From Sycobia sp. Sy_11 (Eukaryota > Arthropoda > Insecta > Hymenoptera > Epichrysomallidae), in contig JACCIC010000048.1 in assembly GCA_018907035.1 (NCBI GenBank), positions 2,584,001-2,648,000 of the forward strand: 64,000 nt of DNA. Direction: 5' to 3'. Position 1 is the first letter of the stretch. Every line of letters begins with the position of its first letter. Positions 26,105 to 35,571 of the stretch are shown in pieces. Below the pieces are notes generated by a model. The model saw only the letters and a list, made by a program, of their open reading frames with translations, made no database searches and was not told the DNA's origin. A program made the translations under genes and the position numbers.

Positions 26105-26398
26105 TCAATTTAATAAGGAATGATAAACACTGTCCAATCTACCAGACTCTAACATTAAATCCACATTATTTCGATTCCTAGAAATGTGAATACTTTCAAG
26201 ACTCTCCCGTTTATACTTATTATTAATAACATGTTCCAAAATATCCACATTTACAAAATCAAAAGAATGTAAAAACTTTAAACAATGCTCTTTTAAACCG
26301 GAAGTAATATGTGAGCTACGTAAACTATATTTATGCTCATAAATTCTCTTTTTTAAATATCTACCTGTTTGTCCAATATAGTATTTACCACAATCCAT
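26105..26398 (-). pseudogene. PLE GIY-YIG endonuclease domain (copy B)
   Basis: About 98 codons of the C-terminal GIY-YIG nuclease of a Penelope-like element, which cuts target DNA for insertion. The CxxCxxYYIGQTGRYLKKRI signature is intact, with the YIG half, the arginine and the EHK glutamate visible. The usual GVVYKIN start of the domain is missing, because the frame runs into the inverted-dimer junction just upstream (at about 26410). The open part begins at ATG of MDC and ends at the natural stop. Detached from RT, it cannot act as the full enzyme. Confidence 0.8.
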
Positions 26399-26756
26399 GC
26401 AATTAATCTTGTAAATTATTATTGACTATTTACTTCAACCTCCCTTGTAAATTTAATTCTTACATGACAGAATTAAATTTACAAGGGAGGTTGAAGTAAA
26501 TAGTCAGTTAAGTTTTTTGGATATTAATGTAATTAGATGTAGTAATAATAAGGTAAAACTTAATTGGTACAGAAAGCCTACTTGGTCAGGTAGGTTTTTA
26601 AATTTTAATTCACACCACCAATTCGGAAACAAAATTGGAGCATTGAAAGGTGTCATTGACAGAGCAATTAAATTGTCACAAAGATTTTAGACAAAATAAT
26701 TTACAAATAGTAAGAGAGACTTTCATTAATAATAGTTATCCAATTCAATTTATTAA

Positions 26757-27576
26757 TGTCAATGACACCTTTTAATCTTCCAATTTTGTTTCCGAATTGG
26801 TGGTGTGAATTAAAATCTAAAAACCTACCTGACCAAGTAGGCTTTCTGTACCAATTAAGTTTCACCTTATTATTACTACATCTAATGACATTAATGTACA
26901 GAATTGAAAACATCCACTATTTCAACCACAAAAACTTCCGGAACAATTGTAAAGATATCATCAACATATCTCTTAAATATCATTGGTTCAAAAAGCAATT
27001 TTGACGAGGCTATACTTTCCAACTTTTCCATAACTAAATTAGCTATAACCGGTGACAAAGGCGACCCCATCGGACATCCGTATTTTTGTTCATAAAATTT
27101 ATTATCAAATGAAAAAATTGTGTTATTAAAAACCAAATTCATTGCTTTAATAAATTCATTCATTGTTAATTTTGTATGCAAATTAATTTCACTCCACTTT
27201 TCCTGTATAATATCATTTAATAACTCTAAAGGTACATTTGTATACAAAGATACTACATCCAATGAAATCATCTTGTAGTTTTTCGGAATAACAATACCTT
27301 TCATTTCATTGTAAAAACACCAACTATCCTTAATATAAGAACTAGTTTTTCCAACTATCGTAACCAATATATTAGATAAAAATCTAGCAATATTATAAGT
27401 TGGGAAATTTAGAGAAGATATTATTATTCTAAATGTCAGATTTTCTTTATGAATCTTGGGAAGCCCATAAAATTTTGCTACAGTACCATTTTCACATTTT
27501 AAATATTTATATGTAGTATCGTTTATATATTCATTTCTTTTCCAATTATTTAATAACTCTTTCAAATTATTTTGCA
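26757..27576 (-). pseudogene. PLE reverse transcriptase domain (copy B)
   Basis: About 250 codons of a Penelope-like reverse transcriptase, open without a stop from the mariner junction to about 26760. Motifs in order are KFYGLPKIHK, LDVVSLYTNVP (motif A with its catalytic Asp), GCPMGSPLSPVIANLVME (motif B) and RYVDDIF (motif C, both aspartates present). These are diagnostic of Penelope rather than LINE or LTR elements. The last part (WYRKPTWSG, HHQFGNK) leads towards the linker but stops at an inversion breakpoint. The N-terminus is missing. The first 27 residues or so of the reverse frame that continues to 27661 are antisense mariner sequence, not PLE. Confidence 0.88.
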
Positions 27577-28080
27577 GCTTAATGATGTCCCAAACAGTGA
27601 AGCCGGGATTGACGGCTAGGAAGGTTTTGCTGTGTGTTTGGTGGGATTGGAAGGAAATCATCCACTATGAGCTGCTCTCATATGGCCAAACGCTTAATTC
27701 TATCATCTACTGTGAACAACTGGACCGCTTGAAGCAGGCTATCGACCAAAAGTGTCCACGATTGACCAAGAGGAAGGATGTAGTGTTCCACCAGCACAAC
27801 GCCAGACCACACACTTCGTTGATGAATCGTGAGAAGCTGCGGGAGTTCGAATGGGAGGTTTTATTGCATCCACCATATAGCCCGGACATAGCGCCAAGTG
27901 ATTACCACCTGTTCCTGTCCATGTCGAACGCCCTTGGTTGTGTAAAGTTGGACTTGTGAAAAATGTCTGTCCGAGTTCTTCGCGAATAAGGAGAGGGGTT
28001 TCTACGAGTGGGGTATTATGAAGTTGCCGTCTAGATGGAAATTGATTATCGAACAAAACGGCGCATATTTTAAGTAAATC
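27577..28080 (+). pseudogene. mariner-family transposase remnant
   Basis: C-terminal half of a Tc1/mariner transposase, a cut-and-paste enzyme of the DDE superfamily. KVLLCVWWDWK, HQHNARPHTS and PPYSPDIAPSDYHLF are clear, and the last is the mariner D34D signature. The second catalytic Asp (QDNARPH in active copies) is His here. The frame stops at 27957, and a shifted frame carries RWKLIIEQNGAYFK to the natural end near 28075. The N-terminal DNA-binding half is absent and no terminal repeats were seen. It is inactive and joined directly to the PLE RT. Confidence 0.88.
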
Positions 28081-28266
28081 CGACCACTGTAACAGTTTTT
28101 ATAAAGCATTGAATATAAAGCAACAAATACTTGAAACAAATTATTGGATAATAATAAACATACCTAATCATTCGTGTTAGATTATTTTAGTCTTCTATAA
28201 ATAATAAAGCAAAAAAATTCTTGAAACTAAATATTGGACGCTTTGTAAAAGGGTGTAAACATATGA
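28081..28266. other. Short non-coding spacer
   Basis: AT-rich sequence after the mariner end. It may include the mariner 3' flank, but no terminal inverted repeat could be paired. Confidence 0.4.
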
Positions 28267-28541
28267 GTCCACTGTGTCTTATTACGATCTGCGTCTTTGC
28301 TGCCGTGCGTGGCAAATGATTTATGATTTAATTGTTTAGATGCCTGATATTTTTTATAGGTCTTAAGCTTCTCACAAAGGCTTGCAGAGTTTTCAATTTC
28401 GAGTACTGTAGTTAGTCTTGCGTCGTCCGTTCGTTTGAACAGACATCTTTTCTTTCCTTGTTTAAAATAAAGTTCATGTTAAAAGATTATTTCGTATATA
28501 TTTATTTTAATATTCCACCTACTATATTTAATAAAAATTCA

Positions 28542-28543
<2 letters not shown>
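28267..28543 (-). repeat. Dispersed ~290-bp repeat, reverse copy
   Basis: Reverse complement of the repeat at 7368..7655, with roughly 80 percent identity by eye and some small indels. It ends in a (TA)n tract (28543..28570). Confidence 0.75.
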
Positions 28544-28573
<30 letters not shown>

Positions 28574-28909
28574 TTACTGATTTCGATAAAAGTTATTTTT
28601 AATTATTTCCAAATTAGTTTAAAATATAAAACTGCTACTTGAACGGTTTCTTTTGAGAAAATGTATATCTCAATACCTTTTTTGTACTAGTAGTTGAATG
28701 TAGATATAGACAATTCTTACTTTTATAACACTAAACGTATGATAAATAATAATACATTTTATAGCGATTAAAAGAAATAGAAATCTAAAAGGCAATTAAT
28801 TAAATTAATCTATAATTGTATTAATTTCTTTTTAGTTATACAGGAAAACGAAAACTATACACGTCAATGAGCCAGAATCAGTCTTGTATAAACTAACAAC
28901 GAGGGGAAA

Positions 28910-29050
28910 ATCACTCGCGGGCTCCGTGAAACGACTCTTTGCGGCTCATTGGGGCTTCCGAAAAAACTCTGCGCGGCTCTCGCGGCTCCCGAAAAAACTC
29001 TTTGCGGCTCTTTCGCGCTCTTTCGGGCTCTTTCGGGCTCAAAACACAGT
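28910..29050. repeat. GC-rich short-period repeat
   Basis: Tandem words built on GGCTCTTTCG and CCCGAAAAAACTCT (two ~30-bp units, then three ~12-bp units). The base composition differs sharply from its neighbours. The overlapping short frames on both strands are periodic and not protein-like. Confidence 0.7.
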
Positions 29051-29309
29051 ACGCCATATATACTTGCGAGTAAAAATAACTCTGTCTTTTTTGGCCTGCA
29101 CTTAGCCAAAAAGGGGCGTTACACTACTTGGAATATACCTGCAAAGGATCAATGTAGAACCAAAGGAGGAAGTTTCGGAGGCGAGGTAAAAATCTATTCA
29201 TAATAAACCAGGGGCCGAGCAGGGGCAACTATGAAGCTTCAGTTCGGATTTAATTTTTGAGAATAATTTATTCTCCTTTAGTATCGTTTAGTACACCCTT
29301 CTCCTCGCA

Positions 29310-29362
<53 letters not shown>

Positions 29363-30480
29363 TTGAAGCAGAGATGTTTCGAACAACTTGTCAGATTTAT
29401 ATAAAAAACTGATAAAAATTCTGAATATATAGATTAAGTATAGATTTTGAGTCGTTGATTACTAATATTATAGTGACTGATAACAAAAAAAGGTTTTAGA
29501 ACAAATTGAATAAAAAAATATAGATCATATCAAAATATAATACTTAATTTCCATGCAATTTTTCTCTAAAAGAAAAAAATAAAATCGAATACAAAACAAT
29601 CGATTGAAAAAGAAATTGCAGTAAAAAATTTGGTAAAAAAAATTGTGAGATAAATAAAATTTTATAAAAATCAAACCAGTTTAAAAAAACATAAGAAAAA
29701 ATCCAAAAAAAGTAGTTAAAAAATAAAAAAAATTTTTTGAATAAAACCGATTTCAACAAAATAGATTAAAAGAAAATTGGTTTGAAAAATTGTAAAAAAA
29801 ACTACGAAATGTCGATAGACTACTACCGTATAATAAACTGCTTATTATCTCTGCTAAACTACACATGCTATTATTTATGAGGATACATATAAAATGTACT
29901 TAGCCATTTGTTTTAATGGTCCATAGTTGTCAACTTTAATTTCGTTATATAATTTATTTTTTGTCAAGCTACTTCGGAATATTTCAGAAAAATATTTTAT
30001 ATAAATATTGCTCTTATATACGAACATTTTTTGTTTTTCTACGAAAACATTTATATATATGATATAAATATTTTTAGTTTATGGATTAAAAATCTACAAA
30101 TGTATTATTATTAGCTAAAATAATAGTAATAAACGGCAATGAATTAATAGAATAAAACTTATGTTTTATATAAAATTGTTTGATAGATAGATCTCTTAAA
30201 AATAAAATTTTTTATATACAACTGGTTCCGTTAACTGTTTTAGAAGCTACGATATTTAGAAACAATGTTCGGAGATCTTTTTAGATCTGCGAGGATCGCC
30301 GGACCACTTTGGGGTACAAAAATCTGATATTTTTGTACATGATTTACCTAATTTTCATACATCATTTACATGAGTGTACAGTCTTATAGCAAACACTGTT
30401 GGGATTGTTTATTTGTTGATTTGTTTACTGTTTTTAGAAACATCTCTGTATTCAATTTTTTATATTAAAGATTATACATT
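29051..30480. other. Non-coding AT-rich stretch
   Basis: A moderately GC-rich tail to about 29290 (CCAGGGGCCGAGCAGGGGC) may belong to an unrecognised element. Then come (TA)n at 29311..29361 and plain AT-rich sequence. No gene seen. Confidence 0.5.
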
Positions 30481-31346
30481 TAAGATTATAAACGATTTAT
30501 TATATGTTCTATAAAATATTATACTATCATTTTCAGAATAAAATAAATTATTGCAATTACTCTATAATATATACATAAGTAATTCAGATAATTTTTTTTT
30601 TAAATTTCTTGAATAGATAATTTCATCATAAGTGAGGTTATGTCCACAAACAATGTAATATTATAAATAAACAAACAGAATAATTTCATTATTATTTTAT
30701 TCAGAAAAGGACTCTATGATTTAGATTAATCTTTGTGTTAAATCGGAATTACACGAATTGTTTATCAATATGTATATCATACCAATAAGTAATAATACAG
30801 AGTATTTTTGATTTATAATTATTATTTATATTTTTATTATTTGAGACAATTAATGGATTTTCTCTTTTTGTTCCTACGCGTTATTTACTACAATATAATA
30901 TAAGCACTAAAAATTAAAATTAAATTTTTTAAATTAATTAAAAAATATCCATTTTAGCACAAAATCATAAGACTCAATTTGAAATTTCTACAATGGAAGA
31001 AAGGAAAGTCTTGATTTTCTGCAGAATCAAAAAATCGTCTGCATGATAAAGCTGGCATAGGGGCTGGGTCTGAATTGCTTTTTGATACTCGTGAGCATAT
31101 TAGATGTTTTGAAAATGACAACGTCGCATTGGACAAAAGTGTATAACTATATCTATATATATTTAATGCCTACGTCACAGCTCGTGACGTAGGCAAATGC
31201 GCACATTAATTTATGCTGACATAGCGGTGACATCGCGTTGGCGCGTTGGTGTAGCAGTTGAGCCTGTTGAGGGCGCACGTTCCCGGCGCTCGAAAATCGT
31301 CGAGCCTTTCGTATATGGCATCGGCAATTTCTCCTTATTATCTCTG
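30481..31346. repeat. ~0.9-kb dispersed repeat, copy 1
   Basis: Direct-orientation homologue of 37471..38361, sharing nearly all bases. The copies begin together at TAAGATTATAAACGATTT and end together at TTATTATCTCTG. Copy 1 lacks about 27 bp present in copy 2 (near 38100). The right part (31167..31346) is GC-richer and holds a 12-bp-arm palindrome. The 60-codon reverse frame at 30954..31136 has no known domain. The family is unclassified. Confidence 0.85.
31167..31195. repeat. Palindrome with 12-bp arms
   Basis: TGCCTACGTCAC (31167..31178) and its exact reverse complement (31184..31195) flank the 5-base loop AGCTC. The arms contain ACGTCA/TGACGT, the CRE/ATF half-site core. Copy 2 (38183..38209) has one arm mismatch and a changed loop. 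Confidence 0.85.
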
Positions 31347-31665
31347 CTATAATTAGCAGCTTTTTCAAGGTCCATTACATTCGTAAACATAGATCAATTG
31401 TTAACAATGGCCATGAATATTGTCTCAATGTTAAGTTAATTTTTTTAAAGCGTACATAGATTTTGTTGCAGCTTAATTATTTTAGTTAAATAGAGAAACA
31501 TTACAAAATTAAATCAAACATATTTTTTTTTAGTTCCAAGTAAAACGTATGTCATAGAAATAAGTCTATACTGAAAAAAATATATAGATTTAAATAAAAG
31601 GTTGATTCGTATACCATTAATTAACCACTTATTCAAAATAAGTCATTTATACATTTAAAATACTG

Positions 31666-31735
<70 letters not shown>

Positions 31736-33360
31736 ATATTTGTATTGTACGAAATGCAATGGTAGTAAATGTTCAACGCACACAATCTGCCGTTCGAGCT
31801 TTAGGCATCTCGATCAGAATGTTAATTAGGGTTATTATTAGGACTTAATCCTAATAAATAGAGATTTTTTCACTGGTTAATACGCGCCCCGAAGGCAAGT
31901 ATGTTTAGTACAGGCTTCGGACGACCTGCTATGTATTCTTTGATATTAGATGTCGAGATTCATAAATAATTATTGCGTCAATATTATACCATTATATTAC
32001 TTGTAATAATGCTTAATACAAAGCTATTACATTATACTACGATTCAAAAAAAGTTTTGTGCAAAAAACTTTTATTTCTATTAAAGTTCTTATGTAGTGAA
32101 TTTTTTCATTGTGTTTCTATTTTGCATAAATTTCGGCAATAAATAAGTAAATTATACCTATTCTGCTATTGTTACGTGGTGCAACAGTGCCACGAAGTTG
32201 AGTTTGGAGATTAGGTTAGAGAATTGTATACAGTATAATAAAAATTCGAGCGAATATGGAATTTTATACAAGAAAACTTTTTATGTCGAGTATGTCATTA
32301 AAAAAATACAGATTACCTTAATCCGTGAGAGGCGCTACAATTAAAATTTGATGGATAAATATCAGCTGTGATTATGTTTTTCTCTCAGTCTGGCACGTTA
32401 TTAGGTATTGCTATTTATTGGTACAGCAAAAGCAAGAATAAGTTTTTCTTGTTACTGGATGCATACATAATCAGCAATAAAAAGTTATATTAATTTAATT
32501 CCAATAGAAAAAATTTCAGAAAAGAAACTGATCAATACAAAATTAATAAAATAAAATTTTCTAAATGTAATAACTAAAATCAACGCATAATAAATTATGA
32601 AATTTATTAAAAAATAATCACTGCACTTAAAATATGTTTATTAAAATACATAAAACAACAAATATATATAGTAATTGAACAAAATTCAATCACAGTATAT
32701 TTCTACCTAAATAACAACAGTTTAATTTTGCTTTGAATAAGTGGTCTTTGTAAATATATTTTAGATTAATTAATTTTTCTTCAAATAAAAATATATTAAT
32801 GGCAATATTATACAAACAGCTAAGGACACTGTTTGTAGATATATTTTACAAAGTCAGCTTATCGAATCCAATATAAAAAAGTAATTTATCGTAACGAAAT
32901 ATAAATGCGGCTTTCCTTGAGAAAGTCTATAAAATAAGTATATGAAAATGCAGTAGAAGGTCAAAACATTGGTATTTTTTGATACTCCTTAACATTAATA
33001 ATATATTATTCATGAGAGCAGTACCAAATTTATGAACAGTTCACGTATATAAGAACCCCTAAAAATGTAAAAATTCTTCATCGATATAAAATTTTTTAAA
33101 GTTATAATTATATAATTTATACAAATAATATAATGAAAGTTGAAAAAATATTTGGTAAACTTATTTTTTAAAATGCATTTGAAAAACAAATAATGTAATA
33201 TTAATAAATTGAGAAAATGAAGGAAGAGATTAATTTTCAATAATTTTATTATAAAATGAAAGTATAAAGATAAAATTTATTGGCTTATTTTGTATCTTGT
33301 TCTGTACACTCTTAATTCTTCTCGATACGGTGATAATGGCAGGTTTTACTTGAAATTTTT
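31347..33360. other. AT-rich unique sequence
   Basis: It contains (TA)n at 31673..31726. No gene or element ends recognised; frames are short and biased. Confidence 0.6.
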
Positions 33361-33374
33361 TTTCACAAATATAA
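33361..33374. repeat. Target site duplication, left (PLE-A)
   Basis: TTTCACAAATATAA is repeated exactly at 35558..35571, on the other side of PLE-A. Confidence 0.8.
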
Positions 33375-33733
33375 TAATTGAATTGTACTTCTGTCGACTG
33401 CCCATATACAAATTAATAAATATTTTTTTATTGGTCTTACAGTCCAATCAATTCCATCCAAAAATAAAATAAAATCAAAATAAAAAATAAAAATAATAAT
33501 AAAAAATAAAAAATAAGAAATAAAAATAAAAAATAATAAAAATAAAATAAAAAATAAAAATTAAAAATAAAAATTAAATTAAAAATTAAATTAAAATTAT
33601 AATGACAGTCAGACTGTCCTTGTTTACATTCACCCCCGTAGACTAATCTGAAAATAAAATATTAGCTGAAAAAATTCTTTGTTAGTAAAGTGCAGTCTGA
33701 CTGTCCCCAACACCCTTATCTAATTGAAGACTT

Positions 33734-33773
33734 GTCCAACGTTTCGAGCTCGCTACGGCTCCTCATCAGGGAC
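33734..33773 (-). ncRNA. Hammerhead ribozyme core (PLE-A left UTR)
   Basis: Reverse-strand copy identical in the core to 35180..35219: stem I GTCC/GGAC, CTGATGA, a GAGC/GCTC stem and GAAA followed by CGTT. See the plus-strand entry for details. Confidence 0.7.
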
Positions 33774-33874
33774 TAATCTAAACCTTATATTCTAATCTAT
33801 ATATACCCATCCCCACCACCAAATTTCGTAAAATAAATATAAATTCCCCCTCTACACAAATTGTCCAAAACCAA

Positions 33875-34168
33875 TCAATTTAATAAGGAATGATAAACAC
33901 TGTCCAATCTACTAGACTCTAACATGAAATTCACATTATTTCGATTCTTGGAAATGTGAATACTTTCAAGACTCTCCCGTTTATACTTATTATTAATACC
34001 ATGTTCCAAAATATCCACATTCACAAAATCAAAAGAATGTAAAAACTTTAAACAATGCTCTTTTAAACCAGAAGTAATATGTGAGCTACGTAAACTATAT
34101 TTATGCTCATAAATTCTCTTTTTTAAATATCTACCTGTTTGTCCAATATAGTATTTATCACAATCCAT
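33875..34168 (-). pseudogene. PLE GIY-YIG endonuclease domain (PLE-A left half)
   Basis: A 97-codon frame nearly identical to the one at 26105..26398, with CxKYYIGQTGRYLKK and the EHK motif. Upstream it runs into the same inverted-dimer junction as copy B. It lacks the GVVYKIN beginning and any RT, so it represents only the C-terminal nuclease. Its YIG signature is intact, whereas the plus-strand partner in this element has YIR. Confidence 0.8.
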
Positions 34169-34192
34169 GCAATTAATCTTGTAAATTATTAT

Positions 34193-34276
34193 TGACTATT
34201 TACTTCAACCTCCCTTGTAAATTTAATTCTTACATGACAGAATTAAATTTACAAGGGAGGTTGAAGTAAATAGTCA
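34193..34276. repeat. Perfect palindrome at the PLE-A centre
   Basis: 37-bp arms with a 10-base spacer. The identical arrangement is found at 26423..26506. Confidence 0.9.
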
Positions 34277-35078
34277 GTTAAGTTTTTTGGATATTAATGT
34301 AATTAGATGTAGTAATAATAAGGTAAAACTTAATTGGTACAGAAAGCCTACTTGGTCAGGTAGGTTTTTAGATTTTAATTCACACCACCAATTCGGAAAC
34401 AAAATTGGAGCATTGAAAGGTGTCATTGACAGAGCAATTAAATTGTCACATAAAGATTTTAGACAAAATAATTTACAGATAGTAAGAGAGACTTTTATTA
34501 ATAATGGCTATCCAATTCAATTTATTAATAGATTGATTGCTGAGAGATTGTTTGACATTTATAATACCGAAAATAGACATAGTGCAGGAATTGATTTTAA
34601 CGGAGGCAAAATTATTGTCTTACCATATGTTCAAGGATTATCTGAAAGAATAAAAAGAAATTTTCGGAAATATAACATTCAAATTTTCTTTAAAAATCGC
34701 AATAATTTAAGTAGATTGTTTAATAATTGCAAAGATAAGGATGATTTATGCTTAAAGTCAGGAGTTGTTTACAAGATTAATTGCATGGATTGTGATAAAT
34801 ACTATATTAGACAAACAGGTAGATATTTAAAAAAGAGAATTTCTGAGCATAAATATAGTTTACGTAGCTCACATATTACTTCCGGTTTAAAAGAGCATTG
34901 TTTAAAATTTTTACATTCTTTTGATTTTGTGAATGTGGATATTTTGGAACATGTTATTAATAATAAGTATAAACGGGAGAGTCTTGAAAGTATTCACATT
35001 TCTAGGAATCGAAATAACGTGAATTTAATGTTAGAGTCTGGTAGATTGGACAGTGTTTATCATTCCTTATTAAATTGA
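34240..35078 (+). CDS. PLE ORF C-terminal part: RT thumb, linker and GIY-YIG endonuclease
   Basis: The frame is open from the palindrome to the stop at 35078 and is the longest intact PLE coding piece here. The first residues (LSFLDINVIRC, WYRKPTWSGRF) are the end of the RT and thumb, as in copy B. The middle (KDFRQNNLQIVRETFI, GKIIVLPYVQGLS) is the PLE linker. The end is the GIY-YIG nuclease (VVYKINCMDCDKYYI, RYLKKRI, EHKYS). The YIG motif reads YIR, a substitution likely to damage activity. There is no natural start codon: the apparent start at 34287 is TTG inside the RT, so the protein is N-terminally truncated and lacks the catalytic RT motifs. On its own it should not support mobility. 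Confidence 0.75.
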
Positions 35079-35168
35079 TTGGTTTTGGACAATTTGTGTA
35101 GAGGGGAAATTTATATTTAATTTACTAAATTTGGTGGTGGGGATGGGTATATATAGATTAGAATATAA

Positions 35169-35234
35169 GGTTTAATTTAGTCCCTGATGAGGAGCCGTAG
35201 CGAGCTCGAAACGTTGGACAAGTCTTCAATTAGG
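35169..35234 (+). ncRNA. Hammerhead ribozyme in PLE 3' UTR
   Basis: The catalytic core reads CTGATGA (35184..35190), a hairpin with GAGC/GCTC stem (35192..35207) and GAAA (35208..35211). The sequence ACGT follows, and cleavage is expected after T35215. Stem I pairs GTCC (35180..35183) with GGAC (35216..35219), then an internal loop, then TTTAATT with AATTAGG (to 35234). Stem III is only AC/GT and has no loop, so cleavage may need two strands. One unpaired G precedes stem II. Hammerheads of this type are an established feature of Penelope-like elements. The fold here is my reading and was not computed. Confidence 0.72.
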
Positions 35235-35557
35235 TAAGGGTGTTGGGGACAGTCAGACTGCACTTTACTAACAAAGAATTTTTTCAGCTAATATTTTATT
35301 TTCAGATTAGTCTACGAGGGTGAATGTAAACAAGGACAGTCAGACTGTCATTATAATTTTAATTTAATTTTTAATTTAATTTTTATTTTTAATTTTTATT
35401 TTTTATTTTATTTTTATTATTTTTTATTTTTATTTCTTATTTTTTATTTTTTATTATTATTTTTATTTTTTATTTTTATTTTATTTTTATTTTTATTTTA
35501 TTTTATTTTTGGATGGAATTGATTGGACTGTAAGACCAATAAAAAAATATTTATTAA

Positions 35558-35571
35558 TTTCACAAATATAA
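35558..35571. repeat. Target site duplication, right (PLE-A)
   Basis: Exact copy of 33361..33374. Confidence 0.8.

Larger units (their letters stand above)
25672..27576 (-). mobile_element. Penelope-like element B, rearranged, with RT
   Basis: Three blocks are present. 25672..26459 (reverse strand) holds the GIY-YIG endonuclease frame and 3' UTR. 26470..26757 (plus strand) is an inverted copy of the RT-to-linker segment. 26757..27576 (reverse strand) holds the reverse transcriptase. The centre between the first two blocks is a perfect palindrome with 37-bp arms (26423..26459 and 26470..26506). The third boundary falls at GVID in both copies. The hammerhead core near 25966..26014 is damaged. 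The element is cut at its 5' side by a mariner remnant. Confidence 0.85.
33375..35557 (+). mobile_element. Penelope-like element A, inverted dimer with target duplications
   Basis: The left half (33375..34229) is on the reverse strand and contains the GIY-YIG frame and 3' UTR. The right half (34240..35557) is on the plus strand and contains the RT end, linker, GIY-YIG and the same 3' UTR. The halves meet at a perfect palindrome (37-bp arms, 34193..34229 and 34240..34276, spacer TTACATGACA). Both UTRs carry a hammerhead core, two CAGTCTGACTGTC palindromes and an A- or T-rich low-complexity tract. The 14-bp flanking duplication shows that the dimer entered as one unit. The right end stops at TTTATTAATT, about 30 bp short of the left end. 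Confidence 0.88.

Noticed and set aside
30954..31136. Possible zinc-finger or hAT-like peptide in the 0.9-kb repeat
   Set aside because: A few Cys and His residues are present, but spacing fits no finger and the second copy breaks the frame.
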